A stretch of 64,000 nucleotides of DNA, taken from the NCBI RefSeq assembly GCF_900102175.1, contig NZ_FNKN01000001.1:620001-684000 (forward strand). Direction: 5' to 3'. The stretch's first letter is position 1. Each line of letters starts with the position of its first letter. Positions 1 to 8,837 of the stretch are shown here, one piece after another. Below the pieces are notes generated by a model. That model was not told the DNA's origin, did no database searches, and was given only the letters and a program-made list of their open reading frames with translations. Both the position numbers and the translations under genes were made by a program. The stretch comes from Microbacterium sp. cf332 (GTDB lineage: Bacteria > Actinomycetota > Actinomycetes > Actinomycetales > Microbacteriaceae).

Positions 1-1849
1 CCAGGCGCAGGACGGCGTACGAGGTGATGACGACGTCGGCATCGAGCCCGTCGAGGCGGGTCCCCGTCGCATCGACCACCCGCACCCGCATCCCGGGGAC
101 GTGACGAGCTGCCTCATCGCGCCAGGACGACACGACGGAGGTCGGCGCGACGACGAGCGCCGGACGCGTCTCGCCGGCCTCGCGCGCCCGTTCGAGAAGA
201 GCGAGCAGCTGCAGCGTCTTGCCGAGCCCCATATCGTCGGCGAGGATGCCGCCCAGCCTCGCGTCATGGAGCGCCGAGAGCCAGGCGAGGCCGTCGTGCT
301 GATACGGCCGAAGGGTGGCCACCACGCCTTGAGGCGGGCGGATTCCCGGGAAGTCCTCCGCACCCCCGGTGCGACCACCCGAGCGCATCGCCTCGACGGA
401 GGATCGCCAGCGGGCCGCGGGTTCCGCCTCGTCGGCGAGGTCCTCGAAATCGGTCCAGAGCTGCAGCTGATACCGGCTCACGCGCGTGCTGCCGGCCTCC
501 CACTCGACCAGGTCGCGCGAGTCCTCGATCAGGTCGCGCAGCCGGTCGAGCGCAGGATGCGCGAGGGCGAAGTACGCCCCGTCCGAGAGGAGCATCTTCT
601 TCCGCCGCTGGGCGAGCGCCGTGAAGAGCGGGCGGAACGGGATGCGCCGCCCCTCGATCTCGACGTGCACGCCGAGCTCGAACCAGTCGGCATCGGTCGT
701 CTCGACGGTCCGGACGGTGATGCGCGGATCGCCCGACAGCTCGCGATAAGCCCGTGATACGCCGGAGGTCTCGACGTGGACTCCGTCGAGGCGCTGCAGC
801 GCCGGCAGCACCTCGGCCGTGAACTCCGCCGCTCCGACACCGCTCCGCTGCCCCGAGGGCAGGAACGGCTCGTCGGTCACGGCCGACCACGCGGCTTCGA
901 GAGCCCCCCGCAACACGCCGCGTCCATCGTCGGAATCGGGCCGTTCGTCCCACGGGACCCGTCCGCTGCCGGGCACCTGCCAGACGATCGCATACACGAG
1001 CTCGTCCCGCGGACGCTGCTCGACCGCGACGACCGCCGTCGTCCGCTCGGGAGCCGGCAGGCTCACCCCTGCCGACGCGACGACCGTCGCCTCGCGCGCG
1101 AGCCGCGGGTAGGCGTCGCGAAAGAACTCGCGGCGCTCGTCAGGCGGAACGGTCACCGGTCCCCCGGCGGCGAGCAGCGCTCGGATGCCGACGCCGAGCA
1201 TCGCGGGAGCGAACACCACGTGCAGGGCGTCACCCACCTGCTCGACCGCGTAGACCCCGACATGGCCGAGGGGTCGCGCTCGCTCGGCGACGACGTCGCC
1301 GACGCGCACGACCGCGGCCAGCCGCAGGGCGCCCGCGACGTCGTCGACGCGAACGTCCACCGACGCCGCGTCCGCCAGGCGGATCTCCTGGTCGGGGCGG
1401 GTCGGGACGATCGGGATGCCGAGCCCGGCCGCTGCGCGCAGATGCGGCCAGAGCAGCTCGGAGTCGGCTCCGTCGAGGGTCAGCCAGTCGGAGTCGCCGA
1501 ACCCACCGAGCAGCCGGGCATCGTGCGCGATCCCGTACAGCGTCGAGAACCAGCGCGCGCGCGCCGCATCCACGCGCCAGGCGCCGCGCCGGAGCGACTC
1601 CCACGTCTCGTCGCCCTGCACCCAGCGCCCGCTGGCGCCGCTCCGCGACAGCGGCCGGACGGCGAGGCGCAGCTCGCCGTCGGAGGTGGCGACGCTGCGC
1701 GGGGTCGCCGGCTGCACGCGCCGCGGACCCCAGTGCGCCTCGGATGCGCTCTCGCGCTGCCGGAGCTGCACCCCCAGCGCGACGGCCGTCTCGCCGGACG
1801 CCGTGGGAGCGAGCACGGAGCGCCAGGAGGCTGCGGTGCGATCGTTCAC
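1..1849 (-). CDS. SNF2-family DEAD/H-box ATPase (N-terminal part, cut by window edge)
   Basis: The first ~616 residues of a large SNF2-type ATPase; the C-terminal helicase half lies outside the window. Helicase motif I is clear near residue 535 (GGILADDMGLGKT, then LQLLALLERA), followed by VVAPTSVVSSW and, at the edge, VITSYAVL. The ~500 residues before the motor are an accessory region with no motif I can name. These proteins couple ATP hydrolysis to movement on duplex DNA in transcription or repair; the specific role is unknown. The start is GTG at 1849, chosen because AGGA lies 7 nt upstream. It is the last gene of the nusB-side operon, 46 nt after nusB on the same strand. Confidence 0.9.
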   Translation of the reverse strand, partial: MNDRTAASWRSVLAPTASGETAVALGVQLRQRESASEAHWGPRRVQPATPRSVATSDGELRLAVRPLSRSGASGRWVQGDETWESLRRGAWRVDAARARWFSTLYGIAHDARLLGGFGDSDWLTLDGADSELLWPHLRAAAGLGIPIVPTRPDQEIRLADAASVDVRVDDVAGALRLAAVVRVGDVVAERARPLGHVGVYAVEQVGDALHVVFAPAMLGVGIRALLAAGGPVTVPPDERREFFRDAYPRLAREATVVASAGVSLPAPERTTAVVAVEQRPRDELVYAIVWQVPGSGRVPWDERPDSDDGRGVLRGALEAAWSAVTDEPFLPSGQRSGVGAAEFTAEVLPALQRLDGVHVETSGVSRAYRELSGDPRITVRTVETTDADWFELGVHVEIEGRRIPFRPLFTALAQRRKKMLLSDGAYFALAHPALDRLRDLIEDSRDLVEWEAGSTRVSRYQLQLWTDFEDLADEAEPAARWRSSVEAMRSGGRTGGAEDFPGIRPPQGVVATLRPYQHDGLAWLSALHDARLGGILADDMGLGKTLQLLALLERAREAGETRPALVVAPTSVVSSWRDEAARHVPGMRVRVVDATGTRLDGLDADVVITSYAVLRL

Positions 1850-1895
1850 GAGTCGGTCCTCACCCGAGGATCCTCTCGCGCGCCTCGGACGTCGG

Positions 1896-2306
1896 TCAGC
1901 CGAGTCGCGCGACGCGACCGAGCACGCCGTGCACGAAGGCGCCCGATCCGTCGGTCGAGAACTCCTTCGCCAGCTCGACCGCCTCGTCGATCGCGACCGC
2001 CGCGGGCACGCCGTCGTTGTAGACGATCTCCCACACCCCTAGGCGCAGGATGGCGCGGTCGACCGCGGGCATGCGTGCGAGCGACCAGTCCTTCGCGAAC
2101 GTGGTGATCTGCTCGTCGATCTCGTCGCGGTTGTCGATGATGCCGTCGATGATCTCGCGCGCGTAGAGCCACGATGCCTCGCGGGCGGGCTCGAGTGCCG
2201 CGCGCTTGGCTTCGGCGGCGAGGGTCACGCCGAGGTCGTCGCCGCGGATGTCGGACTGGTAGAGGATGTCGAGGGCGCGCTTGCGCGCCTTGGACCGGGC
2301 ACTCAT
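1896..2306 (-). CDS. nusB: transcription antitermination factor NusB
   Basis: A 136-residue all-helical NusB, the usual family length. NusB binds boxA RNA with NusE (S10) and supports rRNA antitermination. The N-terminus MSARSKARKRALDILYQSD is the arginine-rich boxA-binding start typical of the family. The reading frame is open for 15 more codons upstream, but that part overlaps the end of efp and is not conserved-looking, so the ATG at 2306 is preferred. It starts 19 nt after the efp stop, so it is very probably cotranscribed with efp, as in many Actinobacteria. Confidence 0.95.
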   Translation of the reverse strand: MSARSKARKRALDILYQSDIRGDDLGVTLAAEAKRAALEPAREASWLYAREIIDGIIDNRDEIDEQITTFAKDWSLARMPAVDRAILRLGVWEIVYNDGVPAAVAIDEAVELAKEFSTDGSGAFVHGVLGRVARLG

Positions 2307-2325
2307 CGGGAGGGCGCCGTCGCTC

Positions 2326-2886
2326 TCAGTTGACGCGACCGAGGTAGTCACCCGTGCGGGTGTCGACCTTGACCTTCGTGCCCTGCTCGACGAAGAGCGG
2401 CACCTGGATCTCGTAGCCGGTCTCGACCGTCGCCGACTTCGTGCCGGCCGACGAGCGGTCGCCCTGCAGACCGGGCTCGGTGTAGGTGATCTCGAGGACG
2501 ACCGACGCCGGGAGCTCGATGTACAGCGGGTTGCCGTTGTTCAGGGCGATCTGGACCTGCTGGTTCTCGAGCAGGTAGTTCTTGGCGTCGCCGACGGTGG
2601 CGGCCGCGACGTTGATCTGGTCGTAGTCCTCGACGTCCATGAAGACGAAGTTGTCGCCGTCGTTGTAGAGGTAGGTGAAGTCGCGACGGTCGACGTTCTC
2701 GATGTCGATCTTCGCGCCGGCGTTGTAGGTGCGGTCGACGACCTTGCCCGACAGGACGTTCTTCAGCTTCGTGCGGACGAACGCACCGCCCTTGCCCGGC
2801 TTGACGTGCTGGAACTCGATGACGTTCCAGAGCTGACCGTCGATGCTGAGGACGACGCCGTTCTTGATGTCTGCGGTCGATGCCAT
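2326..2886 (-). CDS. efp: translation elongation factor P
   Basis: A 186-residue EF-P, full length. EF-P relieves ribosomes stalled on polyproline stretches by acting beside the peptidyl-tRNA. The N-terminal KOW-like domain carries the tip loop PGKGGA, with Lys32 at the position that is modified in some bacteria and left bare in many Actinobacteria. The two OB domains follow. No modification genes (epmA/epmB, earP, ymfI) are visible nearby. It has its own candidate -10 box (TAGAAT at 2937-2942) that overlaps the aroQ stop, giving a leader of roughly 45 nt, so efp-nusB may be transcribed partly independently of the aro genes. Confidence 0.97.
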   Translation of the reverse strand: MASTADIKNGVVLSIDGQLWNVIEFQHVKPGKGGAFVRTKLKNVLSGKVVDRTYNAGAKIDIENVDRRDFTYLYNDGDNFVFMDVEDYDQINVAAATVGDAKNYLLENQQVQIALNNGNPLYIELPASVVLEITYTEPGLQGDRSSAGTKSATVETGYEIQVPLFVEQGTKVKVDTRTGDYLGRVN

Positions 2887-2936
2887 GAGTGTGGAGTTCC
2901 GTTCGTGAGGTCGGGCGGCCGACGGGCCGACGATCG

Positions 2937-2942
2937 ATTCTA
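2937..2942 (-). promoter_or_regulatory. candidate -10 box of efp overlapping the aroQ stop codon
   Basis: On the minus strand this reads TAGAAT; its first three bases are the TAG stop of aroQ. A start site about 7 nt downstream would give a ~45-nt leader for efp. No convincing -35 box is seen inside aroQ. Inferred from sequence only. Confidence 0.45.
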
Positions 2943-3383
2943 CGCGAGGATGTCGAGCAGCTGCTGCGTCGCCCGTGCGTAGCCGGCGACGCCCTCGCCG
3001 ACGACATGGACGGACGCGATGTCCGCGACGTAGGAGTGGTGTCGGAACGTCTCGCGCTCGGCGACGTTCGAGACGTGGATCTCGGCCACCGGCAGCGCGA
3101 CTCCCGCGAGCGCGTCGCGCAGCACGACCGACGTGTGCGTGAGGCCGCCCGGGTTGATCACGATGCCCGCGCAGTCCTCACGTGCGGCATGGATCGCGTC
3201 GATCAGGACGCCCTCGTGGTTGCTCTGCAGGCAGCGCACCTCGAAACCGCGCGCGGCGGCGGTCGCGGTGACGAGGGCCTCGGCGTCGGCGAGCGTCTCC
3301 CGGCCGTAGATCTCGGGCTCGCGCGTGCCGAGCAGGTTCAGGTTCGGCCCGTTCACGAGCAGCAGCCGGCGGGGACCGGTCAC
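2940..3383 (-). CDS. aroQ: type II 3-dehydroquinate dehydratase
   Basis: A 147-residue type II dehydroquinase (third step of the shikimate pathway, dehydroquinate to dehydroshikimate). The signature [17 protein letters not shown] occupies residues 11-27, giving the catalytic arginine (R21) and tyrosine (Y26). [11 protein letters not shown] and EIHVSN, further active-site segments, follow. The start overlaps the aroB stop by 4 nt, so the two are translationally coupled. It is the last aro gene of the cluster. Confidence 0.97.
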   Translation of the reverse strand: MTGPRRLLLVNGPNLNLLGTREPEIYGRETLADAEALVTATAAARGFEVRCLQSNHEGVLIDAIHAAREDCAGIVINPGGLTHTSVVLRDALAGVALPVAEIHVSNVAERETFRHHSYVADIASVHVVGEGVAGYARATQQLLDILA

Positions 3384-4465
3384 GCTCCCACCTCCTGGTA
3401 CGCGGCGAACAGCAGCGACTCGTCGGGGGCCTGCAGCACGGTCGGCTTCGCGATGTCGTCCAGGACGATGAACCGGAGCATCGAGCCGCGCGTCTTCTTG
3501 TCACGCTGCATCGTCGCGAGCAGCTGGCGCCATGCTCCGGATCGGTACGAGGTCGGCAGGCCCAGGGTCTCGAGGATGTCACGGTGGCGCTGCGCCGCCG
3601 CATCCGGCAACCGTCCGGCCAAGCGGGAGAGCTCGGCGGCGAACATCATCCCGACCGAGATCGCGGCGCCGTGACGCCACTGATAGCGCTCCGCGTGCTC
3701 GATCGCGTGCCCGAGGGTATGCCCGTAGTTCAGCACCTCGCGCAGACCCGCCTCGCGCAGGTCCTCCCCGACGACCTTCGCCTTCATGTCGATCGCGAGC
3801 TCGATGCTGCGACGGAAGGCGTCGCTCCGGGGATCGACGGCGGCCTCGGGATCGGCCTCGATGAGGTCGAGGATCTCGGGATGCCAGATGAAGCCGGCCT
3901 TCACGACCTCGGCGAAGCCGGCCACGCGCTCGTTGCGAGAGAGCCCGTCGAGCAGGTCCAGGTCGCAGACGACCGCGGCGGGCGGCCAGAACGCCCCGAC
4001 GAGGTTCTTCCCCTCGGCGGTGTTGATGCCGGTCTTGCCTCCGACGGCGGCGTCGACCATGCCGAGGACCGTGGTCGGGACCTGGACGACGGCGATGCCT
4101 CGCAGCCAGGTCGCCGCCACGAAGCCGGCGAGGTCGGTGACCGCGCCGCCGCCGAAGCCCACGACGGCGTCGGTGCGGGTGAAGTCGGCCTGGCCGAGCA
4201 CCTGCCAGCAGAACGCGGCGACCTCGACGCGCTTGCCCTGTTCGGCGTCGGGGATCTCGGCGAGCAGCACCTGCCGATCGACTCCCAGCATCTCGCGCAG
4301 GCGCTCGGCCTGAGCGGACAGCGTCGGGGGGTGCACGATGAGCACCTTGCGCGCGCCCTCGGGGAGCGCCGACCCGACCAGCGACAGGATGTCGCGACCG
4401 ATGGTGACGTCGTAGGGCGATGCGCCCGCGACGGGGATGACGGTGGTTCCGGTGGTGTCGCTCAT
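3380..4465 (-). CDS. aroB: 3-dehydroquinate synthase
   Basis: A 361-residue AroB, which converts DAHP to 3-dehydroquinate using NAD and a divalent metal. NAD-binding segments [21 protein letters not shown] and [19 protein letters not shown] are intact, as is the metal-ligand region [13 protein letters not shown]. The frame is open far upstream (to 5071), but that part is aroK read in another frame; the start [14 protein letters not shown] at 4465 overlaps the aroK stop by 4 nt and gives the normal family length. Confidence 0.97.
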   Translation of the reverse strand: MSDTTGTTVIPVAGASPYDVTIGRDILSLVGSALPEGARKVLIVHPPTLSAQAERLREMLGVDRQVLLAEIPDAEQGKRVEVAAFCWQVLGQADFTRTDAVVGFGGGAVTDLAGFVAATWLRGIAVVQVPTTVLGMVDAAVGGKTGINTAEGKNLVGAFWPPAAVVCDLDLLDGLSRNERVAGFAEVVKAGFIWHPEILDLIEADPEAAVDPRSDAFRRSIELAIDMKAKVVGEDLREAGLREVLNYGHTLGHAIEHAERYQWRHGAAISVGMMFAAELSRLAGRLPDAAAQRHRDILETLGLPTSYRSGAWRQLLATMQRDKKTRGSMLRFIVLDDIAKPTVLQAPDESLLFAAYQEVGA

Positions 4466-4971
4466 GGCGTTCCCTCCTGCGCCCACGCCGCGATGGCGTC
4501 GACGATGTCCTGGATGCGGCCGGTGGATGTGTCGAATCGGGCGGCGGCGAGGCTCTCGTAGAGCTGACGACGGCTCTCGCTCACCTCGCGCCATCGGCGC
4601 ACGGGGTCCTCGCCCTGCAGCAGCGGGCGTCGTGTGCCCGCGAGACGCGAGGCGACCGTCTGCTCCGACACGGTCAGCAGCACGACGCGGTGCGCGCCGA
4701 GCCGTCGCTGCGTGTCGGGATCGAGCACCGCGCCGCCGCCGAGGGCGACGACGCCGCCCCGCGACAGGGCCTGGTCGACGGCCTCCCGCTCGAGCGCCCG
4801 GAACCGCGCCTCGCCGTGCTCGGTGAAGATCTGCTCGATCGGGCCGTGATCGCGGACGATGAGACCGTCGCTGTCGGTGAACGTCGTCCCGAGGGCGCGG
4901 GCGAGCTTCTTGCCGATGCTCGACTTCCCCGCGCCCATCGGCCCGATCAGGACGATCGCGGGGTCGGTCAT
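4462..4971 (-). CDS. aroK: shikimate kinase
   Basis: A 169-residue P-loop kinase that phosphorylates shikimate at the 3-OH with ATP. The Walker A motif GPMGAGKS covers residues 10-17, followed by the shikimate-binding DSDGLI segment and the [12 protein letters not shown] region, with the lid arginine in GTRRPLL. Length is normal. It overlaps aroC by 4 nt upstream and aroB by 4 nt downstream, so aroC-aroK-aroB-aroQ form a tightly coupled block. Confidence 0.96.
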   Translation of the reverse strand: MTDPAIVLIGPMGAGKSSIGKKLARALGTTFTDSDGLIVRDHGPIEQIFTEHGEARFRALEREAVDQALSRGGVVALGGGAVLDPDTQRRLGAHRVVLLTVSEQTVASRLAGTRRPLLQGEDPVRRWREVSESRRQLYESLAAARFDTSTGRIQDIVDAIAAWAQEGTP

Positions 4972-6179
4972 CCGATCGCGTCGTCGCTGAGCGCGGCCGA
5001 GCGCAGGGTCTCGGGGATAGCGGCCAGGTACCCCTGGAGGTTGCGCCGCGTCTCGGCGACGTTGTCACCACCGAACTTCTCGAGCACGCTCTCGGCGAGC
5101 ACGATCGCGACCATCGCCTCGGCGACGACTCCGGCGGCCGGCACGGCGCAGACGTCGGAGCGCTGGTGGTGCGCCGTCGCCGACTCGCCCGAGACGACGT
5201 CGACGGTGCGAAGGGCCTTCGGAACGGTCGCGATCGGCTTCATGCCGGCACGCACGCGCAGCACGGTGCCGGTGGACATCCCGCCCTCCGTGCCGCCGGC
5301 CTTGTCGCTCGCGCGGGCGATGCCGCCATCTGTAGCGAAGAGCTCGTCGTGTGCCGCGGAGCCGCGACGGCGCGTGGTCTCGAAGCCGTCACCCACCTCG
5401 ACGCCCTTGATGGCCTGGATGCCCATGAGCGCCTGGGCCAGCTTCGCATCGAGGCGACGGTCCCACTGCACGTGAGATCCGAGGCCCGGCGGCAGTCCGT
5501 ATGCCAGCACCTCGACGATCCCGCCCAGGGTGTCCCCGTCCTTCTTGGCCGCGTCGACCTCGGCGACCATGGCCGCGGAGGTCTCGCCGTGGAAGCACCG
5601 CAGCGGATCGGCGTCGAGCGCGTCGACGTCGTCGGGCATCGGCAGCGCCGCGCCCTCGGGCACGCGGACGGGCCCGATCGAGAGGGTGTGGCTGACGAGC
5701 CGGATGCCGAGTTCGCCGAGGAACGAGCGCGCGACGGCACCGAGCGCGACGCGGGCGGCGGTCTCGCGCGCGCTGGCACGCTCGAGGATCGGGCGGGCCT
5801 CATCGAAGCCGTACTTCTGCATCCCCACGAGATCGGCGTGGCCGGGTCGCGGGCGGGTCAGCGCCGCGCCGCGCCCGCGCGACTTCTCGGTCAGCTCGAT
5901 GGGCTCGGGGCTCATCACCTCGACCCATTTGGGCCACTCGGTGTTGGCGATGCGCAACGCGATCGGGCTGCCGAGGCTGAGACCGTGGCGGACGCCCGTG
6001 GAGATCGTGAGCTCGTCCTCTTCGAACTTCATGCGCGAGCCGCGGCCGTAGCCGAGCTTGCGGCGGGCGAGGTCGGCCTGGATGGCGGCACGCGAAACAG
6101 GCACGCCGGCGGGGAGGCCCTCCATGAGGGCGACGAGTTCGGGGCCGTGCGATTCGCCGGCCGTGAGCACGCGGAGCAT
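4968..6179 (-). CDS. aroC: chorismate synthase
   Basis: A 403-residue chorismate synthase (EPSP to chorismate; needs reduced FMN). The family signatures are intact: [19 protein letters not shown] at the N-terminus, [20 protein letters not shown] in the middle and GEKEG-like/[18 protein letters not shown] toward the C-terminus. The start has a good ribosome site (GGGAGG, 8 nt before ATG) that lies over the end of aroE, whose stop is only 4 nt upstream. No flavin reductase domain is fused, so FMNH2 must come from elsewhere. Confidence 0.97.
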   Translation of the reverse strand: MLRVLTAGESHGPELVALMEGLPAGVPVSRAAIQADLARRKLGYGRGSRMKFEEDELTISTGVRHGLSLGSPIALRIANTEWPKWVEVMSPEPIELTEKSRGRGAALTRPRPGHADLVGMQKYGFDEARPILERASARETAARVALGAVARSFLGELGIRLVSHTLSIGPVRVPEGAALPMPDDVDALDADPLRCFHGETSAAMVAEVDAAKKDGDTLGGIVEVLAYGLPPGLGSHVQWDRRLDAKLAQALMGIQAIKGVEVGDGFETTRRRGSAAHDELFATDGGIARASDKAGGTEGGMSTGTVLRVRAGMKPIATVPKALRTVDVVSGESATAHHQRSDVCAVPAAGVVAEAMVAIVLAESVLEKFGGDNVAETRRNLQGYLAAIPETLRSAALSDDAIG

Positions 6180-6183
6180 TCGT

Positions 6184-7044
6184 CTATCCTCCCATGAGCG
6201 CGCGGCGCATGACGGCGACCACGTCGTGCTCGTCGGGCAGCGGGTCCTCGGGCGAGCCGGTCGCGAAGATGCGGATCTGGAGCACCGCCTGGTGCAGCAG
6301 CATCGTCATCCCCGGCTCGGCGGCCTGCCCGGCGCGCTGCCACGCCGCCCCGAGCGTGGTCGGCCACGTGCCGTAGACGACGTCGTACAGGATGCCGCCC
6401 CGGTCGGCGAGACGTGCAGCGACATCGTCGTCGACCACAGCGTCGCCAGCGAGCGTCGAGATGGTCACGGCGGCGTCGCCCGCGGGATCGCTCATCGGGG
6501 AGATGGTCGCGCTCATCCCCCGGCGTTCGGCGAGGTCGCGCAGCGGCTCGGCCGCCGCCGGCCGGCGCGCGGCGATGTCGACGGTGCCGACGCCGACGCG
6601 CTCGAGCGCGAGCAGGGCGGACGTCGCCGTCGCGCCGGCGCCCACGATGCGTGCGCGTGCCGACCCGGCTGCTCCGATCTCACGGAGCGCGACCGCCAGA
6701 CCGCCGACGTCGGTGTTGAACGCCGCCCAGCCGTCGCCCGCGCGCACGAGCGTGTTCGCGGCCCCGGTGGCCTCCGCGGCGGCATCCCGCTCACGCCCGG
6801 CGGCGAAGGCGAGTGTCTTCAGCGGCATCGTCAGCGAGAGACCGTGGAACTCGGGAGGCAGACCGCCGAGCTCGTGCGCGAACGATCCCTCGTCGACGCG
6901 GCGCCGGTCGTAGCGCCACGGCAGGCCCAGCACGTCGTAGGCGGCCGCGTGCAACCGCGGCGACTTGCTGTGCTCGATCGGCGAGCCCCACACCTCGAAG
7001 CGTCGGGCCACGGTCGTGGCGGCATCAGCAGCCGCGGTTGTCAT
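6184..7044 (-). CDS. aroE: shikimate dehydrogenase
   Basis: A 286-residue NADP-type shikimate dehydrogenase (dehydroshikimate to shikimate). The substrate-binding start [18 protein letters not shown] is present near residues 20-38, the catalytic lysine is K76 in LTMPLK, and the partner aspartate is in FNTDVGG. The nucleotide-binding loop reads GAGATATS in place of the usual GGGGA-type loop, a mild variation. The start overlaps the end of mltG by 20 nt. It belongs to the long alaS-to-SNF2 transcription unit. Confidence 0.95.
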   Translation of the reverse strand: MTTAAADAATTVARRFEVWGSPIEHSKSPRLHAAAYDVLGLPWRYDRRRVDEGSFAHELGGLPPEFHGLSLTMPLKTLAFAAGRERDAAAEATGAANTLVRAGDGWAAFNTDVGGLAVALREIGAAGSARARIVGAGATATSALLALERVGVGTVDIAARRPAAAEPLRDLAERRGMSATISPMSDPAGDAAVTISTLAGDAVVDDDVAARLADRGGILYDVVYGTWPTTLGAAWQRAGQAAEPGMTMLLHQAVLQIRIFATGSPEDPLPDEHDVVAVMRRALMGG

Positions 7045-8365
7045 TCGCCTCGCACCACTCGTTCCACTGCCGGATGCCCGCCTGATGCTCCTCGTACGTC
7101 GCCGAGAAGATCGTCTCTCCGGTGTCCATGTTCCATGTCACGAAGTAGAGCCACGGGCCCTCCGCGGGGTTCATGGCGGCCTGGATGGCGACATCCCCGG
7201 GGTTCGCGATGGGTCCGACCGGGAGGCCGTCGCGGACGTACGTGTTCCAGGCGTTGTCGTCCTCGAGGGCCGCGGCCGACGAGCTCGCCGTGCCGTCGTG
7301 CATCTCGTCGTAGCCGAACTGCGCGGTCGAGTCCATCTGCAGGCGCATGCCGTCGGCGAGGCGGTTCGCGATGACGCGCGACACCTTGGCGAAGTCGTCC
7401 GGCAGCCGCGCCTCCCGCTGGATGATCGAGGCCGTCGTGAGGATCTCCTCGCGGCGCTCCTGGGGCACGCCCGCCGCGTCGAGCGACTGGATCGTCCGGT
7501 CGACCATCGTGCGCACGATGTCGGTCGCGGCCGTGCCGGGGTCGAACTGGTAGGTCGCGGGGAAGAGCCACCCCTCGAGCGAGTCCGCGGTGACGCCGTA
7601 GACCGACGGGTCGGCGACCGCCGCCTGGAAGTCCTCGATGGGCGATGAGGTGCCTTCAGCGAGGATCTCCACGGTCTGCTCCACCGTGAGTCCCTCACGC
7701 ACCTGCGCGGCGTTCTCGCGCTTGCTCTCGGGATCGAGGATGCGCTCGAGTGCGGCGGCCGAGGTCATCCGCTCCTGCAGCGCGTACACGCCGGGCTGGA
7801 AGGGCGGGTCCTGCGCGGTCGCGATGAGGTGGTCGTAGAAGGCCGTCGACGTCTTGGTCACGCCCTGGTCGAAGAGCGTCTGCGAGATGGTGGAGCCCGT
7901 GTCGCCGCTGACCACGGTCACGAGCACCTCACCCGTCGCCTCTCCCTCGGCGAAGTCCTTGGGCTCCTCCCAGCCCATCACCGAGCGGATCTGGGACTCG
8001 TACGTGTTCCACACCCATGCCGCACCCGCTCCGATCCCACCGACGATGGCGAGCACGACCACGAGCACGATCCACTTGGCGATGCGGCTCTTGCGCCGGT
8101 CGCGATCGTCGCGGCTCGGGATGTCGCCGACGTCGTGCGTGCTGACCTCGCCCGTGAAGAGCGCGTCGAGCGTTCCCGCCGCGGGCGCGGAACGTCGTGG
8201 CTGCTGCCCGGAGGAGCCGACGGCGACCTCCTCGCGGGCGGCCTCGGGCGACCCGAGGTGTCGAGAGGCGGGCGCGGGCTCGACCTCCACCGGGTTCTGC
8301 GCGGCGGCGCGGGCAGCGCGGCGGCTCGTGGGTGTCGAGCCGTCCTGCGGCGGAAGGTCAGTCAT
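7025..8365 (-). CDS. mltG: endolytic murein transglycosylase MltG
   Basis: A 446-residue membrane-anchored YceG/MltG protein that cuts nascent glycan strands near the inner membrane. Residues 1-95 are a disordered, charged cytoplasmic tail, one transmembrane helix lies at about 97-118, and the extracytoplasmic YceG domain follows. The catalytic glutamate is in SIIQREARLPDDFAKVSRVIANRL (E of QRE), and GLPVGPIANPG is also conserved. I chose the ATG at 8365, one base after the ruvX stop, with AGGAG 10 nt upstream, rather than a start 12 codons earlier inside ruvX. Confidence 0.94.
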   Translation of the reverse strand: MTDLPPQDGSTPTSRRAARAAAQNPVEVEPAPASRHLGSPEAAREEVAVGSSGQQPRRSAPAAGTLDALFTGEVSTHDVGDIPSRDDRDRRKSRIAKWIVLVVVLAIVGGIGAGAAWVWNTYESQIRSVMGWEEPKDFAEGEATGEVLVTVVSGDTGSTISQTLFDQGVTKTSTAFYDHLIATAQDPPFQPGVYALQERMTSAAALERILDPESKRENAAQVREGLTVEQTVEILAEGTSSPIEDFQAAVADPSVYGVTADSLEGWLFPATYQFDPGTAATDIVRTMVDRTIQSLDAAGVPQERREEILTTASIIQREARLPDDFAKVSRVIANRLADGMRLQMDSTAQFGYDEMHDGTASSSAAALEDDNAWNTYVRDGLPVGPIANPGDVAIQAAMNPAEGPWLYFVTWNMDTGETIFSATYEEHQAGIRQWNEWCEANDNRGC

Positions 8366-8366
8366 G

Positions 8367-8837
8367 TCAGGGGTGCTCCTGCGAGGGTGCGACGGAAGCA
8401 CCGGGCGGGTTACCGGTGCTCTTCTCGACGTCGAGTGCCTGCTGGAGGAGCACTACGGCGGCGACCTGGTCAACAATGCTACGAGAGGATCGCTGCGATC
8501 GGCCCGAACCGCGCAACGCGCTGTGAGCGCTGACGGTGCTCAGACGCTCGTCGACGAGTCGGACGACGTGGCCGGCGGCGGCCAGGTCCTCGGCGAATCC
8601 GCGGGCATCCGCGGTCGACGCGGTCTCGCGACCGCTCAGCGCCACGGGCAGCCCGACGACGAGCTCGACCGCGTCGTACTCCGCCGCGAGGCGGGCGATG
8701 CGGGCGAGATCGCCCTCGCCGCGGGGCACCGTCTCGACGGGGACGGCCAGCAGGCCGTCGCGATCGCATCGGGCGATCCCGATGCGTGCGGTGCCGACGT
8801 CGACCCCGAGTCGCACACCCGGGCGGAAGCCGCTCAC
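8367..8837 (-). CDS. ruvX: RuvX/YqgF-type putative Holliday junction resolvase
   Basis: A 156-residue RNase H-fold protein of the YqgF family, implicated in Holliday-junction resolution and in pre-16S rRNA maturation. The acidic active-site motifs are GVDVGTARIGIA near residue 12, VVGLPVALSGRE and VRLVDERLSTVSA. Its place between alaS and mltG is the standard actinobacterial order. It overlaps alaS by 4 nt, which supports coupled translation. Confidence 0.93.
   Translation of the reverse strand: MSGFRPGVRLGVDVGTARIGIARCDRDGLLAVPVETVPRGEGDLARIARLAAEYDAVELVVGLPVALSGRETASTADARGFAEDLAAAGHVVRLVDERLSTVSAHSALRGSGRSQRSSRSIVDQVAAVVLLQQALDVEKSTGNPPGASVAPSQEHP

Noticed and set aside
4466..5071. Extended N-terminus of aroB
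   Set aside because: The extension is aroK read in another frame; the family-typical start is at 4465.
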